Positions 1-6,441 are shown, numbered from the stretch's first letter. The stretch: DNA of 10,825 nucleotides from Reyranella sp. (GCA_016780605.1 JADHLS010000096.1:1-10825); one strand, 5' to 3'. Numbers and translations are program-made. The notes: generated by a model not told the origin, from the sequence alone.

Positions 1-1
1 G

Positions 2-802
2 GTGAAATACGTGCCGCTGAGCGCCCAGCAGCGATTCACCGCGCTGCAGTCGGGCGAAATCGATCTCCTGTCGCGCCAGACCACCTGGACCCTGACCCGC
101 GACACCGCCCTCGGCCTCGATTTCGCCGGGGTAAACTACTACGACGGCCAGGGTTTCATGGTGCCCAAGAAGCTCGGCGTGAAGAGCGCCAAGGAGCTGA
201 ACGGCGCCACGGTCTGCGTCGCGCCAGGCAGCACCACCGAGCTCAACCTCGCCGACTATTTCCGTGCCAACAAGATGACCTTCAAGCCGGTGGTCATCGA
301 GAAGGTCGAGGAGAACCGCGCGGCCTTCTTCGCCGGCCGCTGCGACGTCTACACGACCGACGCTTCAGGTCTCTACTCGACCCGCGCCGTCAACGTGCCG
401 CCACCAGCCACAGCGGACGACTACGTCGTCCTGCCGGAGATCATCTCCAAGGAGCCGCTGGGTCCGGTGGTGCGCCATGGCGATAACCAGTTCGCCGACA
501 TCGTGCGCTGGGCGCTCTTTGCCATGCTCGAAGCCGAGGAATACGACATCAACTCCAAGAACGTCGACGAGATGCTGAAAAGCGAGAACCCCTCGATCAA
601 GCGCATCCTCGGCGTCACGGCCGGCATGGGCAAGGCACTCGGAGTCGACGAGAAGTGGGTCTACACCATCGTCAAACAGGTCGGGAACTACGGCGAGAGC
701 TTCGAGCGCAACGCCGGCATGGGCAGCCCGCTCAAGATCGACCGCGGCCTCAACAAGCTCTGGAGCAAGGGCGGCCTCCAGTACGCGCCGCCGATTCGCT
801 GA
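2..802 (+). CDS. aapJ: General L-amino acid ABC transporter substrate-binding protein AapJ (5' truncated by window edge)
   Basis: This is the periplasmic solute-binding component of the AapJQMP general L-amino-acid importer (family 3 solute-binding proteins). The 266 codons seen match the family through to its usual end. Recognisable blocks are RFTALQSGEIDLLSR and TTWTLTRDTALG near the start, YYDGQGFMV at about 47-55, the TTELNLADYF lobe segment at about 78-87, the GRCDVYTTDASGLYS hinge at about 112-126, PEIISKEPLGP at about 145-155, and the ending GLNKLWSKGGLQYAPP. Full AapJ is about 340 residues, so the signal peptide and roughly 75 residues lie to the left. The GTG at position 2 is an internal valine codon, not the true start. 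In many Rhizobiales aapJ is followed by aapQMP; here about 440 bp of non-coding DNA and a converging gene follow, so the receptor gene stands apart from permease genes on this side. Identification is firm. Confidence 0.95.
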   Translation: MKYVPLSAQQRFTALQSGEIDLLSRQTTWTLTRDTALGLDFAGVNYYDGQGFMVPKKLGVKSAKELNGATVCVAPGSTTELNLADYFRANKMTFKPVVIEKVEENRAAFFAGRCDVYTTDASGLYSTRAVNVPPPATADDYVVLPEIISKEPLGPVVRHGDNQFADIVRWALFAMLEAEEYDINSKNVDEMLKSENPSIKRILGVTAGMGKALGVDEKWVYTIVKQVGNYGESFERNAGMGSPLKIDRGLNKLWSKGGLQYAPPIR

Positions 803-863
803 GCGCGTCCAGTAGCGTGCAGAAAGCCGCGGACACTGCCTGCACCGCCGTCAACGATGCAGG

Positions 864-890
864 GAGGTTTCCGAGGTTCCCGAGGTTTTC
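864..890. repeat. Three tandem copies of a 9-bp GAGGTT-containing repeat
   Basis: Three consecutive 9-mers read gaggtttcc (864-872), gaggttccc (873-881) and gaggttttc (882-890). The first six bases are identical in all three and the last three vary. The array lies about 60 bp after the aapJ stop in non-coding DNA. It may be simple slippage or a small protein-binding array; nothing in the sequence decides between these. Confidence 0.6.
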
Positions 891-1037
891 GCCGCACCTT
901 GTTAGTGGTCTGGAGAATCCGACCCCCCTATGGATTGGGCCATCGTCGAATTTCGCAATTATCGCAAATAACGCTACCAGTTTTCGGCCAGAAGACGCGG
1001 GCCGGCGCGGCGATCCCGGCCACGCAGCCGGAGGGCT

Positions 1038-1057
1038 CGCGCGGTACCTGCCGCGCG
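1038..1057. other. GC-rich hairpin between converging genes (doubtful terminator)
   Basis: A perfect 7-bp inverted repeat, cgcgcgg (1038-1044) and ccgcgcg (1051-1057), encloses a 6-nt loop. It lies 236 bp past the aapJ stop and 183 bp past the stop of the converging gene. There is no T-run on either side, so it is at best a weak pause or Rho-associated structure. Such stems also arise by chance in GC-rich DNA. Confidence 0.3.
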
Positions 1058-1239
1058 CGATGGTTATTGGATGAACGATGCATAGAACGGACGCCTGAGT
1101 CTGGCGGCGGCCACATAATAACGGACGTGATTTCATAAGTCAATGACTAAAGTATGTACCGGCAATTCGCGTGCGTGGGTCGCGCCGGGATGGTGCGGCG
1201 ACGGCAATGCTGTCACCTGCTCACAATCATTGCGACGAG

Positions 1240-2850
1240 CTACTGGACGACGATGCGGAACGGCAGATTGCCGTCGCGTTCGAGCTGGGCGACGAGTTGC
1301 TGCTCCCACGCGAGGTACTGCTTCATCTCGTCCTGGTTGCCGGTTCGACGCCCGGCCACCCAGACCAGGTGATCGATGATCTCCGCGTTCGAGGGCGAGT
1401 CAGGGCTCTTCTCGGTCGGCAGCCCGGCCTCCACCCACGCATCCGTACCGCCCTCGAGCACGGCGATGCGGGCGTCGGTCAGCTCAGCAAGATCGAGCGA
1501 AGCCAGCTTGGCCCGCACCGCGTCCGGCGAGGTGACAACGATGCGCCCGGCCTTGCCGAGCTTCGACACGGCCTTGGCGAGCTGCGGCCGGCATCCCCAG
1601 ACCGCGCCGGGAATGTGCGCCTGGCGATAGGCGAGGCCCGGTCCGGCATCGAGCACGACGGCATCACCGGCATCAATGAGAGCCTTAAGCTCCTTCGGGG
1701 TAACCTGCGATGTCGCGATGGACTCGAGCCCGAGCACCGGCTGCATCATGGGACCGCGCTCGACCGGCCCGGAGCCGACGCCGCCGTCGAGCACGTAGAC
1801 ATCCCAGCCCATCTGGGCGAGCCAGTGGCCGGTGACGCTGGCGCGCACGCCGGTGTCGTCGGTCAGCACCACCCGGGCGCCGCGCACCCCCATCCACTCG
1901 TCGGTGGTCTGCACCAGCTGTCCGCCGGCAATCGACAGCGCGCCCGGCACATGGCCGTCGGGATACTCGCGCTCGTCGCGCACGTCGAACAGGAAGGTCG
2001 TCCGGCCGGCGTCCTTGCGCCAGGCGTCCAGGGTCTTGCGATCGACCGACTTCACGCCGTAGCGGCTGTTCATGGCCGTGGCCCATTGTTGAGCCTGCGC
2101 CTGTCCGCCGGCAGAGACCGGTCCGTAGCTCAGGGTGCTGCCGAACTGCGGTGTGAAGCCCGCCAGGGTCCAGCCCATCGTGCCGTTGCGGAAGGCGACG
2201 ACCTTGTTCGGTATGCCGGCATTGCGAAGGGTCTGCGCCCCGATGATGCTGCGCGTGCGGCCCGCGCAGTTCACGACCACGGTGGTGTCGGCGTTCGGCG
2301 CGAGATCGTGCACCCGATAAACGAGCTCGGCGTTGGGAACGCTGATGCCGCCCGGCAGGCATTGCCGGTGGTGTTCCGCGGGCGTGCGGCCATCCAGCAC
2401 GACCAGCTTGTCGCCGCGATCCTGCATCGACTTCAGCTCTTCGGCCGAGATCGACGGCGTGTGGCAGGCATGCTCGACCAGCTCGCCGAACGACTTGCTG
2501 ACCACGTTGTGTCCCATGAACAGCTCGTATCCGGCGGACTTCCAGGCCTCGACGCCGCCGCTCAGCACGGCGATGTCGGAATAGCCGAGCGCGGCAAGAC
2601 GTTTGGCCGCCCGTTCCGAGACGCCGTCGCCGCCATCCATCAGCACGATGGGCGTCGATCGGCGCGGCACCAGCCGGCCGACCATCGCCTCGAGGGTGGA
2701 ATAGTGCAGGCCGACGGACAGCAGGGGATGGGCCATGCCGCGTTGACCATCCTCGCGCACATCGAGGAAGGCGAGCTCATGGCCGTTGCCGTCGATGACG
2801 TCGCGCAGCCGTTGCCTTAGGTCCTGGGGCGCGATGGTCCTGTTGGTCAT
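1240..2850 (-). CDS. Four-domain rhodanese-like sulfurtransferase with one catalytic cysteine
   Basis: This 536-residue protein is built from four tandem rhodanese folds (about 5-110, 130-235, 266-362 and 380-480). Rhodaneses carry sulfane sulfur on a cysteine that opens an active-site loop. Domain 2 has the intact loop CAGRTRS (Cys195) after a DGRTPAEH CH2A-like motif at 153-160. The matching loops are DGGDGVSE in domain 1 (72-79), TDDTGVRA in domain 3 (330-337) and TSPDAVRA in domain 4 (440-447); none has the cysteine. Domain 3 keeps the structural DVRDEREYPDGHVPGA motif. No signal peptide or membrane segment is seen, so it is probably cytoplasmic. The ATG at 2850 is chosen because AGGAAG precedes it at a usable distance and rhodanese homology begins directly after; the frame upstream resembles nothing. 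The acyltransferase gene lies 85 bp upstream on the same strand. The family is certain; the in vivo sulfur donor and acceptor are unknown. Confidence 0.92.
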   Translation of the reverse strand: MTNRTIAPQDLRQRLRDVIDGNGHELAFLDVREDGQRGMAHPLLSVGLHYSTLEAMVGRLVPRRSTPIVLMDGGDGVSERAAKRLAALGYSDIAVLSGGVEAWKSAGYELFMGHNVVSKSFGELVEHACHTPSISAEELKSMQDRGDKLVVLDGRTPAEHHRQCLPGGISVPNAELVYRVHDLAPNADTTVVVNCAGRTRSIIGAQTLRNAGIPNKVVAFRNGTMGWTLAGFTPQFGSTLSYGPVSAGGQAQAQQWATAMNSRYGVKSVDRKTLDAWRKDAGRTTFLFDVRDEREYPDGHVPGALSIAGGQLVQTTDEWMGVRGARVVLTDDTGVRASVTGHWLAQMGWDVYVLDGGVGSGPVERGPMMQPVLGLESIATSQVTPKELKALIDAGDAVVLDAGPGLAYRQAHIPGAVWGCRPQLAKAVSKLGKAGRIVVTSPDAVRAKLASLDLAELTDARIAVLEGGTDAWVEAGLPTEKSPDSPSNAEIIDHLVWVAGRRTGNQDEMKQYLAWEQQLVAQLERDGNLPFRIVVQ

Positions 2851-2869
2851 TGCTTGGAGCTTCCTGGCG

Positions 2870-2909
2870 GACAAGAGAGCGAAGGTACAACAGCTTGTTG
2901 CTCTTTGTC
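2870..2909. promoter_or_regulatory. Nested inverted repeat upstream of the rhodanese-like gene
   Basis: In the 85-bp gap between two minus-strand genes, gacaagagagc (2870-2880) faces gctctttgtc (2900-2909). They form a 10-bp stem with one bulged base. Inside it lies a second dyad, caaca-gct-tgttg (2888-2900), overlapping the outer arm by one base. It sits about 20-60 bp before the rhodanese ATG. It could be an operator, an attenuator or an intergenic terminator for the acyltransferase transcript. No T-run follows on the minus strand, which argues against a standard terminator. Confidence 0.35.
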
Positions 2910-2935
2910 GTGGCGATCCTACGGACAGCGTCGTC

Positions 2936-4147
2936 TCACGAGTGCCGGGGCGGCAGGCGCGAACGCGTCCAGGCAGCGAGGCGGCCAGGCCACCGTATCG
3001 CTTCCTTTCGGCCCGAGGGTCGCAGGCCAAACCAGGGGCGAAGCCATTCGATGCGGCGGACGAGTTCGAACGTCGCAGCACACCCGACGACGCACAGGGC
3101 GACGAGGACGAATGCTTCCAACGCAAGCGGCAGCGCCAGCCGGGTGAGCCCATGAGCGGCAAGCACAATGACCAGCTGGTGAACGATGTAGTACGGGAAA
3201 ATCGCTTCCGTGAGATATCGACGCACGGCGCCGTCGCGCTCCCGGAGATGACGGCTTGCGAATCCCACCGCCGCAACCACCCAGCTCCATTGATCGAAGC
3301 CGTAGTCGAATGCCATCACGACCTTCAACTCGATCGGGATAAACGTGGCATCGCGATAGTCCCATGTGTACGTCGATCGCAAGATGTACGTCGCGATTCC
3401 GACGCCCAACGCGAGCCAGCGCAAGGACTCGAACGTCCGCATGACCGCATTGTCTCGAAGGAACATGAAACCAAACAGGAAGGCCGAAAAGAAGACCGCG
3501 TGCAGGTACCAATCCCCGACGAGGTCGTGCGTTTCCGGAAAGAAGTGTGCGAGCGCGATGCGCATCATCGCCAGGCACAAGGACGGCACCACAAGAAGCC
3601 TCCACCCACCCAGAATGCCATGGAAGGACGGGGCCGACGTCAGGCGGCCCACTTTTGCCAAGCCGACCGCAAGCAGCGTCGTGTAGATCCACAGGTAGGC
3701 GACGAACCACAGATGTTCCCAGTTCGGCATTTGGAGACATCGTCCGCCATCGCAAAGCCGGCGGCTCAGATCGAAGTAGTGCGGCACAAACTGCCAGAAG
3801 TCGCCGTGAAACCCGAAGCGCTCGATGGCTTTGACGTACAGCTGGGGCGGCGATATCGCCTCCACCGCGAACAGAAGAGGCGGCAAAAGAAAGACGCTGC
3901 GAGCGACGAAGAGCTCTCGTGGCGTCATGCGGCGGCACATGAAGGACGTGGCAGCGCCCGAGATCATGAACAGCAGAAGCAGGCGCCACGGCGCGCTCCA
4001 CTCCAGCACCACCGTGAGCCAGGGAACGATGCGCGGACTCTTCACCTCCCAATCGGCCGGCGCATAGACCATGGCGACGTGGAAGAAGATCAGGATCGCG
4101 AACGCGACTATTCTCAGCCAGTCCAGATCGGTGCGGCGCTCAGACAT
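2936..4147 (-). CDS. Membrane acyltransferase, Acyltransferase_3 family (OpgC/MdoC-like)
   Basis: This 403-residue protein has about ten hydrophobic segments and the hallmarks of integral membrane acyltransferases of the Acyltransferase_3 family, which transfer acetyl or succinyl groups to envelope glycans. The start has RRTDLDWLRIVAF with a histidine in the first membrane helix (FFHVAMVY, His23). A conserved NWEHLWFVAYL stretch lies at 142-152, FPYYIVHQ at 317-324, and the typical ending ELVRRIEWLRPWFGL at 361-375. This pattern resembles OpgC (succinylation of periplasmic glucans) more than the O-antigen acetylases, but the glycan cannot be named from sequence. The ATG at 4147 is preferred because it puts the family motif at the N terminus; GTG at 4165 and TTG at 4177 would add 6 or 10 residues and have no better ribosome binding site. 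The rhodanese-like gene follows on the same strand after 85 bp, so co-transcription is possible. Confidence 0.88.
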   Translation of the reverse strand: MSERRTDLDWLRIVAFAILIFFHVAMVYAPADWEVKSPRIVPWLTVVLEWSAPWRLLLLFMISGAATSFMCRRMTPRELFVARSVFLLPPLLFAVEAISPPQLYVKAIERFGFHGDFWQFVPHYFDLSRRLCDGGRCLQMPNWEHLWFVAYLWIYTTLLAVGLAKVGRLTSAPSFHGILGGWRLLVVPSLCLAMMRIALAHFFPETHDLVGDWYLHAVFFSAFLFGFMFLRDNAVMRTFESLRWLALGVGIATYILRSTYTWDYRDATFIPIELKVVMAFDYGFDQWSWVVAAVGFASRHLRERDGAVRRYLTEAIFPYYIVHQLVIVLAAHGLTRLALPLALEAFVLVALCVVGCAATFELVRRIEWLRPWFGLRPSGRKEAIRWPGRLAAWTRSRLPPRHS

Positions 4148-4275
4148 CGGCCAACTCGAACCCACGACAATTGCCAAAGCCCATTGGCCGCTTGGCCGCG
4201 TGACGCCGCCAGTGGCGAAGCGGTGGCAATGGCGGTTCCCGATGGAAGAATCGCGCCCGAAGAGGACATAGAGGA
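4148..4275. other. Short spacer upstream of the acyltransferase gene
   Basis: These 128 bp separate the acyltransferase start from the end of the Ada-like remnant on the same strand. I see no gene and no convincing promoter hexamers. In the frame of the Ada remnant nothing resembling an AlkA glycosylase domain continues past its stop codon. Confidence 0.4.
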
Positions 4276-4770
4276 CTAGCGCTGCTTACGGCGAATCTCG
4301 GTCGGCGGCCTGCCGTAGATTTCGGTAAAGACGGCGTTGAACCGTCGCAGGCTCCCGAAGCCCGCCTGCATCGCGATCTCTGTCATCGGCAAGTTGGTCT
4401 CGTCGAGCAGGCGTTTCGCTCGTTCCACACGTGGCGTCCGTGCCACTTTGGACGGACTGGCCTGGAGATGACGTGCGAACAATCGCGTCAGCTGCCTTGA
4501 CCCTACGCCGAGGCGCTGGGCCAGGCGCTCCACAGTGGCTCCCTCCTGATCGAGTGCTCCCTCCTCGGCAATAAGCCGCAGCGCCCGTTCGACCGTCACC
4601 CGGCTGCCGACCCAGGCGCTGGAAAAGAGAGCGGTTTCCGGCCGGCAGCGCAGGCATGGGCGGAAGCCGGCCAACTCCGCGGCAGCGGCCGATGGGAAGA
4701 ACGAAGCGTTAGCGGAACGGGCCGGGCGCACCGGACAGACCGGACGATAGTAGATGCCCGTAGTGTGGAC
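4276..4770 (-). pseudogene. Ada-type alkylation-response regulator remnant (damaged Ada zinc domain + AraC HTH), 5' truncated
   Basis: Reading leftward from about 4770 the frame gives HTTGIYYRPVCPVRPARS, then FFPSAAAAELAGFRPCLRCRPE, then an AraC-type double helix-turn-helix (LAQRLGVGSRQLTRLFARHL; EIAMQAGFGSLRRFNAVF) ending at GRPPTEIRRKQR. This is the Ada methylphosphotriester domain followed by the AraC domain, as in AdaA and the front half of Ada-AlkA fusions. The first zinc and methyl-acceptor cysteine (TGIYCRP in the family) is tyrosine here; the other three cysteines (VCP, CLRC) remain. Roughly 35-40 N-terminal residues are absent. The only start available is GTG at 4731, inside the Ada domain, which would give a 151-residue product; the frame meets a stop at 4801-4803. 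No AlkA domain follows. I call it a pseudogene; a surviving short AraC-type DNA-binding protein from 4731 is the alternative. Confidence 0.8.
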
Positions 4771-5226
4771 GCAGCGTGACTCTGCTTGCTGCCGGCGGTC
4801 TCATCGGACTCGCAACGCCACTAGGCACGCCCTTTCGCAACGCTACGGAAATCAAGATGAACGGCAGCGATTGCGTCACCGTGCTGGGCGCGCGCTGGCT
4901 GTCGCCGGCGTCGGATCCGAGAATACTTGCGCACGTCGAGTGCTGGCCGGCGGTGCATCATGCCCACCTCGCGACCAGCCGGGGTGTGGCGCTCGAAGAG
5001 TGGTGGGGTGCCGGAACAGCCCCCGTTCTGGTGATCCAGGGGCTCGATGACGAAGCGGCGCCGCCCGGCAACGGCCACGCGCTCCGCGCTCCGCGAGCAA
5101 TTCGGCGATCGCGTCCGGGTTATCGACCTGCCTCGCGCGGGACACTTTCTCCTGTTGGAGCAGCCCGAAGCCGTTAGCCGCGCCCTTGCCGAGTTTGTCG
5201 GCGCAAAAAGAGGGCCGTCTCGATGA
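4770..5226 (+). pseudogene. Alpha/beta-hydrolase remnant: 5' half missing and frameshifted
   Basis: Homology begins abruptly at about 4770 with RSVTLLAAGGLIG, the strand-helix segment that follows the nucleophile elbow in alpha/beta hydrolases. It continues through WLSPASDPR, CWPAVHHAH and WWGAGTAPVLVIQGLDDEAAPP, which carries the acid residue, to GHALR at about 5087. There the frame breaks. The sequence resumes one frame over at 5095 as LREQFGDRVRVIDLPRAGHF, carrying the catalytic histidine, then LLLEQPEAVSRALAEFVG, with a stop at 5224-5226. The break is an exact 7-bp tandem duplication (gctccgc at 5081-5087 and 5088-5094); removing one copy restores the frame. The N-terminal half with the oxyanion hole and the GxSxG serine is absent, so the product could not be an active hydrolase. 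Its last codons overlap the GST start as ATGA, suggesting a former hydrolase-GST operon. Confidence 0.82.
5081..5094 (+). repeat. 7-bp tandem duplication causing the hydrolase frameshift
   Basis: Two adjacent copies of gctccgc occupy 5081-5087 and 5088-5094. The upstream frame (...GHALR) and the downstream frame (EQFGDRVRV...) join exactly if one copy is deleted. This is the signature of a replication-slippage insertion, although a sequencing or assembly error is also possible. Confidence 0.85.
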
Positions 5227-5551
5227 CCGATATCATCCTTCATCACCACGAGATCTCTCCATATTCCGAGAAGGTTCGGCTCGGCCTCGGCCTCAAAAGC
5301 CTGGCGTGGGCATCGGCCGAGATTCCGATGATCATGCCGAAACCCGACCTGACAGCGCCGACCGGTGGTTATCGCAAGACGCCCGTGTTGCAGATCGGCG
5401 CAGACATCTATTGCGATAGCCAGTTGATCATGCGCGAACTCGAGCGAGACTGCTGAGTTGGACCGAGCGCATTGCCGCAATCGGCCACGGCAGGTGGAGC
5501 GCGACCGATGCAGACAAAGGCGAGGAGTGGAGTAAGGTCTACCTCTTGTAG
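5223..5551 (+). pseudogene. Glutathione S-transferase family remnant: N-terminal domain plus a C-terminal tail, middle deleted
   Basis: The ATG at 5223 overlaps the hydrolase stop (ATGA). It opens a 77-residue frame that is a nearly complete GST thioredoxin-fold domain: HHHEISPYSEKVRLGLGL near the start, GGYRKTPVLQIG with the cis-proline at about 48-59, and CDSQLIMRELER with the glutathione-binding D-S pair at about 64-75. It stops at 5454-5456. Directly after, in another frame, 5459-5551 reads WTERIAAIGHGRWSATDADK and on to a stop. This resembles the far C-terminal end of the same GST subfamily, where a W-x-x-R-x-x-A-I-G-H-G motif is common. About 120 residues of the helical domain are therefore missing, with the junction near 5445-5458. 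A functional stand-alone thioredoxin-fold peptide of 77 residues is unlikely. The tail overlaps the converging gene by 13 bp. Confidence 0.78.
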
Positions 5552-6339
5552 GCCCGCCAGTGACACTTGGCGCCCATCATAAGGGACGGCGCCGCGCTCC
5601 CGCTCATGGTGATCTGGGAGTCTACCGTCCCGTCCCACACAGTCTGGGCGATGAGCACCTGCGCCTCCATGTGGACCCGGTTGCCGGATACCCAGCCCGA
5701 TGTCTCTCGGTTGCTGGTCACCTTGTATTGGTCGGGTCCAATCGCCGTGAGAACCAAATTGTAACTGGAATCGAGCGGGCAGTCGGACGAATAGATCCAT
5801 GTGCCGGCGAGCGAAACAGCTTTCGGCGGCGGTTCCGATGGCAGCGGTGGTGGCGGCTGTGACTGCGGCGCTTGTTCTGACGGACACATGCGGGTCCGGC
5901 GGTCTTGAAGATCTCGCAACATTTCCTGGGTCGGCGCGGCCGTAGAATACTCCGCTTTGGCGTAACGGTTGTACGACGCTACGGCCCGTTGTGAGGCCGG
6001 CCCCCAGATGCCATCGGGCGGCCCGGGATCGCATCCGAGGCGCCCCAGCTCCAGCTGGAGCATCCTGGCAAGATCGTCTGTCACTAAGGGCTGGGCTTGC
6101 GGCGCCGCGGGAGTGGACGGCGCAGCTGGCACTGCGCTTCCGACTTGGCCTCCGGTCTGCTTCTGTTCGTCACGCCGGATCAGCTCATCGAAATCGGTGA
6201 TCCCGCGCTCCGTGCCGCCTTGGGCAAATGCCGTCGAGACTCCCAGCAGGAGCGAGCAAATAATGCTGAGCCCGAGGCCAAAGCGCGCGGCCATTGGTGG
6301 CATCCCCCCAGCGCGCGAGACGGGTTTCAGCGTCGACAT
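5539..6339 (-). CDS. Exported peptidoglycan-binding-like protein with a C-terminal beta-rich domain
   Basis: This 266-residue protein has a signal peptide (hydrophobic core FGLGLSIICSLLLGVSTAFA, likely cleaved before Gln40). After an Ala/Pro-rich linker (about 66-85), residues 86-152 form a degenerate peptidoglycan-binding-like helical module: LQLELGRLGCDPGPPDGIWG then SQRAVASYNRYA. The motif of a cysteine before the G-x-x-D-G-I-W-G turn also occurs in exported caspase-like and other secreted proteins of Bradyrhizobium-type bacteria. A Pro-rich linker (153-174) leads to a C-terminal domain (175-266) with alternating hydrophobic strands and two cysteines (187, 259), plausibly a small beta-barrel; I do not recognise it. 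The ATG at 6339 has AAGGAG almost touching it, so ATG at 6303 or 6294 may be used; both keep the signal peptide. It diverges from the TPR gene over a 102-bp spacer. Confidence 0.85.
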   Translation of the reverse strand: MSTLKPVSRAGGMPPMAARFGLGLSIICSLLLGVSTAFAQGGTERGITDFDELIRRDEQKQTGGQVGSAVPAAPSTPAAPQAQPLVTDDLARMLQLELGRLGCDPGPPDGIWGPASQRAVASYNRYAKAEYSTAAPTQEMLRDLQDRRTRMCPSEQAPQSQPPPPLPSEPPPKAVSLAGTWIYSSDCPLDSSYNLVLTAIGPDQYKVTSNRETSGWVSGNRVHMEAQVLIAQTVWDGTVDSQITMSGSAAPSLMMGAKCHWRAYKR

Positions 6340-6372
6340 TTCTCCTTATCGGGCGACCGGCCTACGACGCCA

Positions 6373-6386
6373 TTGATGCAGGTCAA
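6373..6386. promoter_or_regulatory. FixK/FNR-type binding site TTGA-N6-TCAA
   Basis: The 14-mer ttgatgcaggtcaa is a perfect TTGA-N6-TCAA dyad and differs from the full FNR consensus TTGAT-N4-ATCAA by one base in the right half. It lies in the divergent spacer, centred 62 bp before the TPR GTG and about 40 bp before the opposite ATG. Only the TPR side leaves room for a class II promoter (centre at -41.5) plus a leader. An eight-base match is not expected by chance in so short a GC-rich spacer, but chance is not excluded. Confidence 0.45.
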
Positions 6387-6429
6387 AACGGCGCACGCCT
6401 TTCCGCGCTAGGGATTTACGAGCCTGTGC

Positions 6430-6435
6430 AAGGAG
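6430..6435 (+). promoter_or_regulatory. Shine-Dalgarno site deciding the GTG start of the TPR gene
   Basis: AAGGAG at 6430-6435 lies six bases before GTG at 6442. This strong site, followed directly by a signal-peptide-like N terminus, fixes the start at a GTG rather than the later ATG codon at 6454. Confidence 0.75.
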
Positions 6436-6441
6436 AAGCTG

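Larger units (their letters stand above)
803..1239. other. Gene-free region between converging aapJ and the rhodanese-like gene
   Basis: About 440 bp separate the aapJ stop from the stop of the gene on the other strand. The small open frames here resemble no family I recognise and lack convincing ribosome binding sites. The region holds a threefold 9-bp direct repeat at 864-890, a GC-rich hairpin at 1038-1057, and a stretch at about 1060-1165 that looks AT-richer than its surroundings. Both flanking genes read inward, so transcription ends here, but I see no classic hairpin plus T-run terminator. I see no relic of aapQ. Confidence 0.6.
6340..6441. promoter_or_regulatory. Divergent promoter region between the PG-binding-like and TPR genes
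   Basis: These 102 bp must carry start signals for both diverging genes. The region contains the FixK/FNR-like dyad described separately. A TPR-side start near 6421 would place the dyad centre at about -41.5, and tagggattta at 6409-6418 would then be the rough -10 region, although it matches the sigma-70 consensus poorly. Confidence 0.5.

Noticed and set aside
1038..1057. Rho-independent terminator for aapJ or the rhodanese-like gene
   Set aside because: There is a good stem but no T-run on either side, and it is about 180-240 bp from both stops, so it is listed only as a hairpin.
1171..2820. 549-codon open frame on the plus strand across the rhodanese-like gene
   Set aside because: It is antisense to a clear four-domain rhodanese protein. 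Its translation is low in complexity (Ala, Arg, His, Gly, Asp) and shows no family motif.
2786..4279. 497-codon open frame on the plus strand across the acyltransferase gene
   Set aside because: The minus strand encodes a recognisable membrane acyltransferase. The plus-strand product is highly charged and featureless, as expected for an antisense shadow in GC-rich DNA.
4276..5551. Insertion sequence or transposon as the cause of the broken genes
   Set aside because: I see no transposase fragment, no terminal inverted repeats and no target-site duplication. Plain deletions and slippage explain the lesions.
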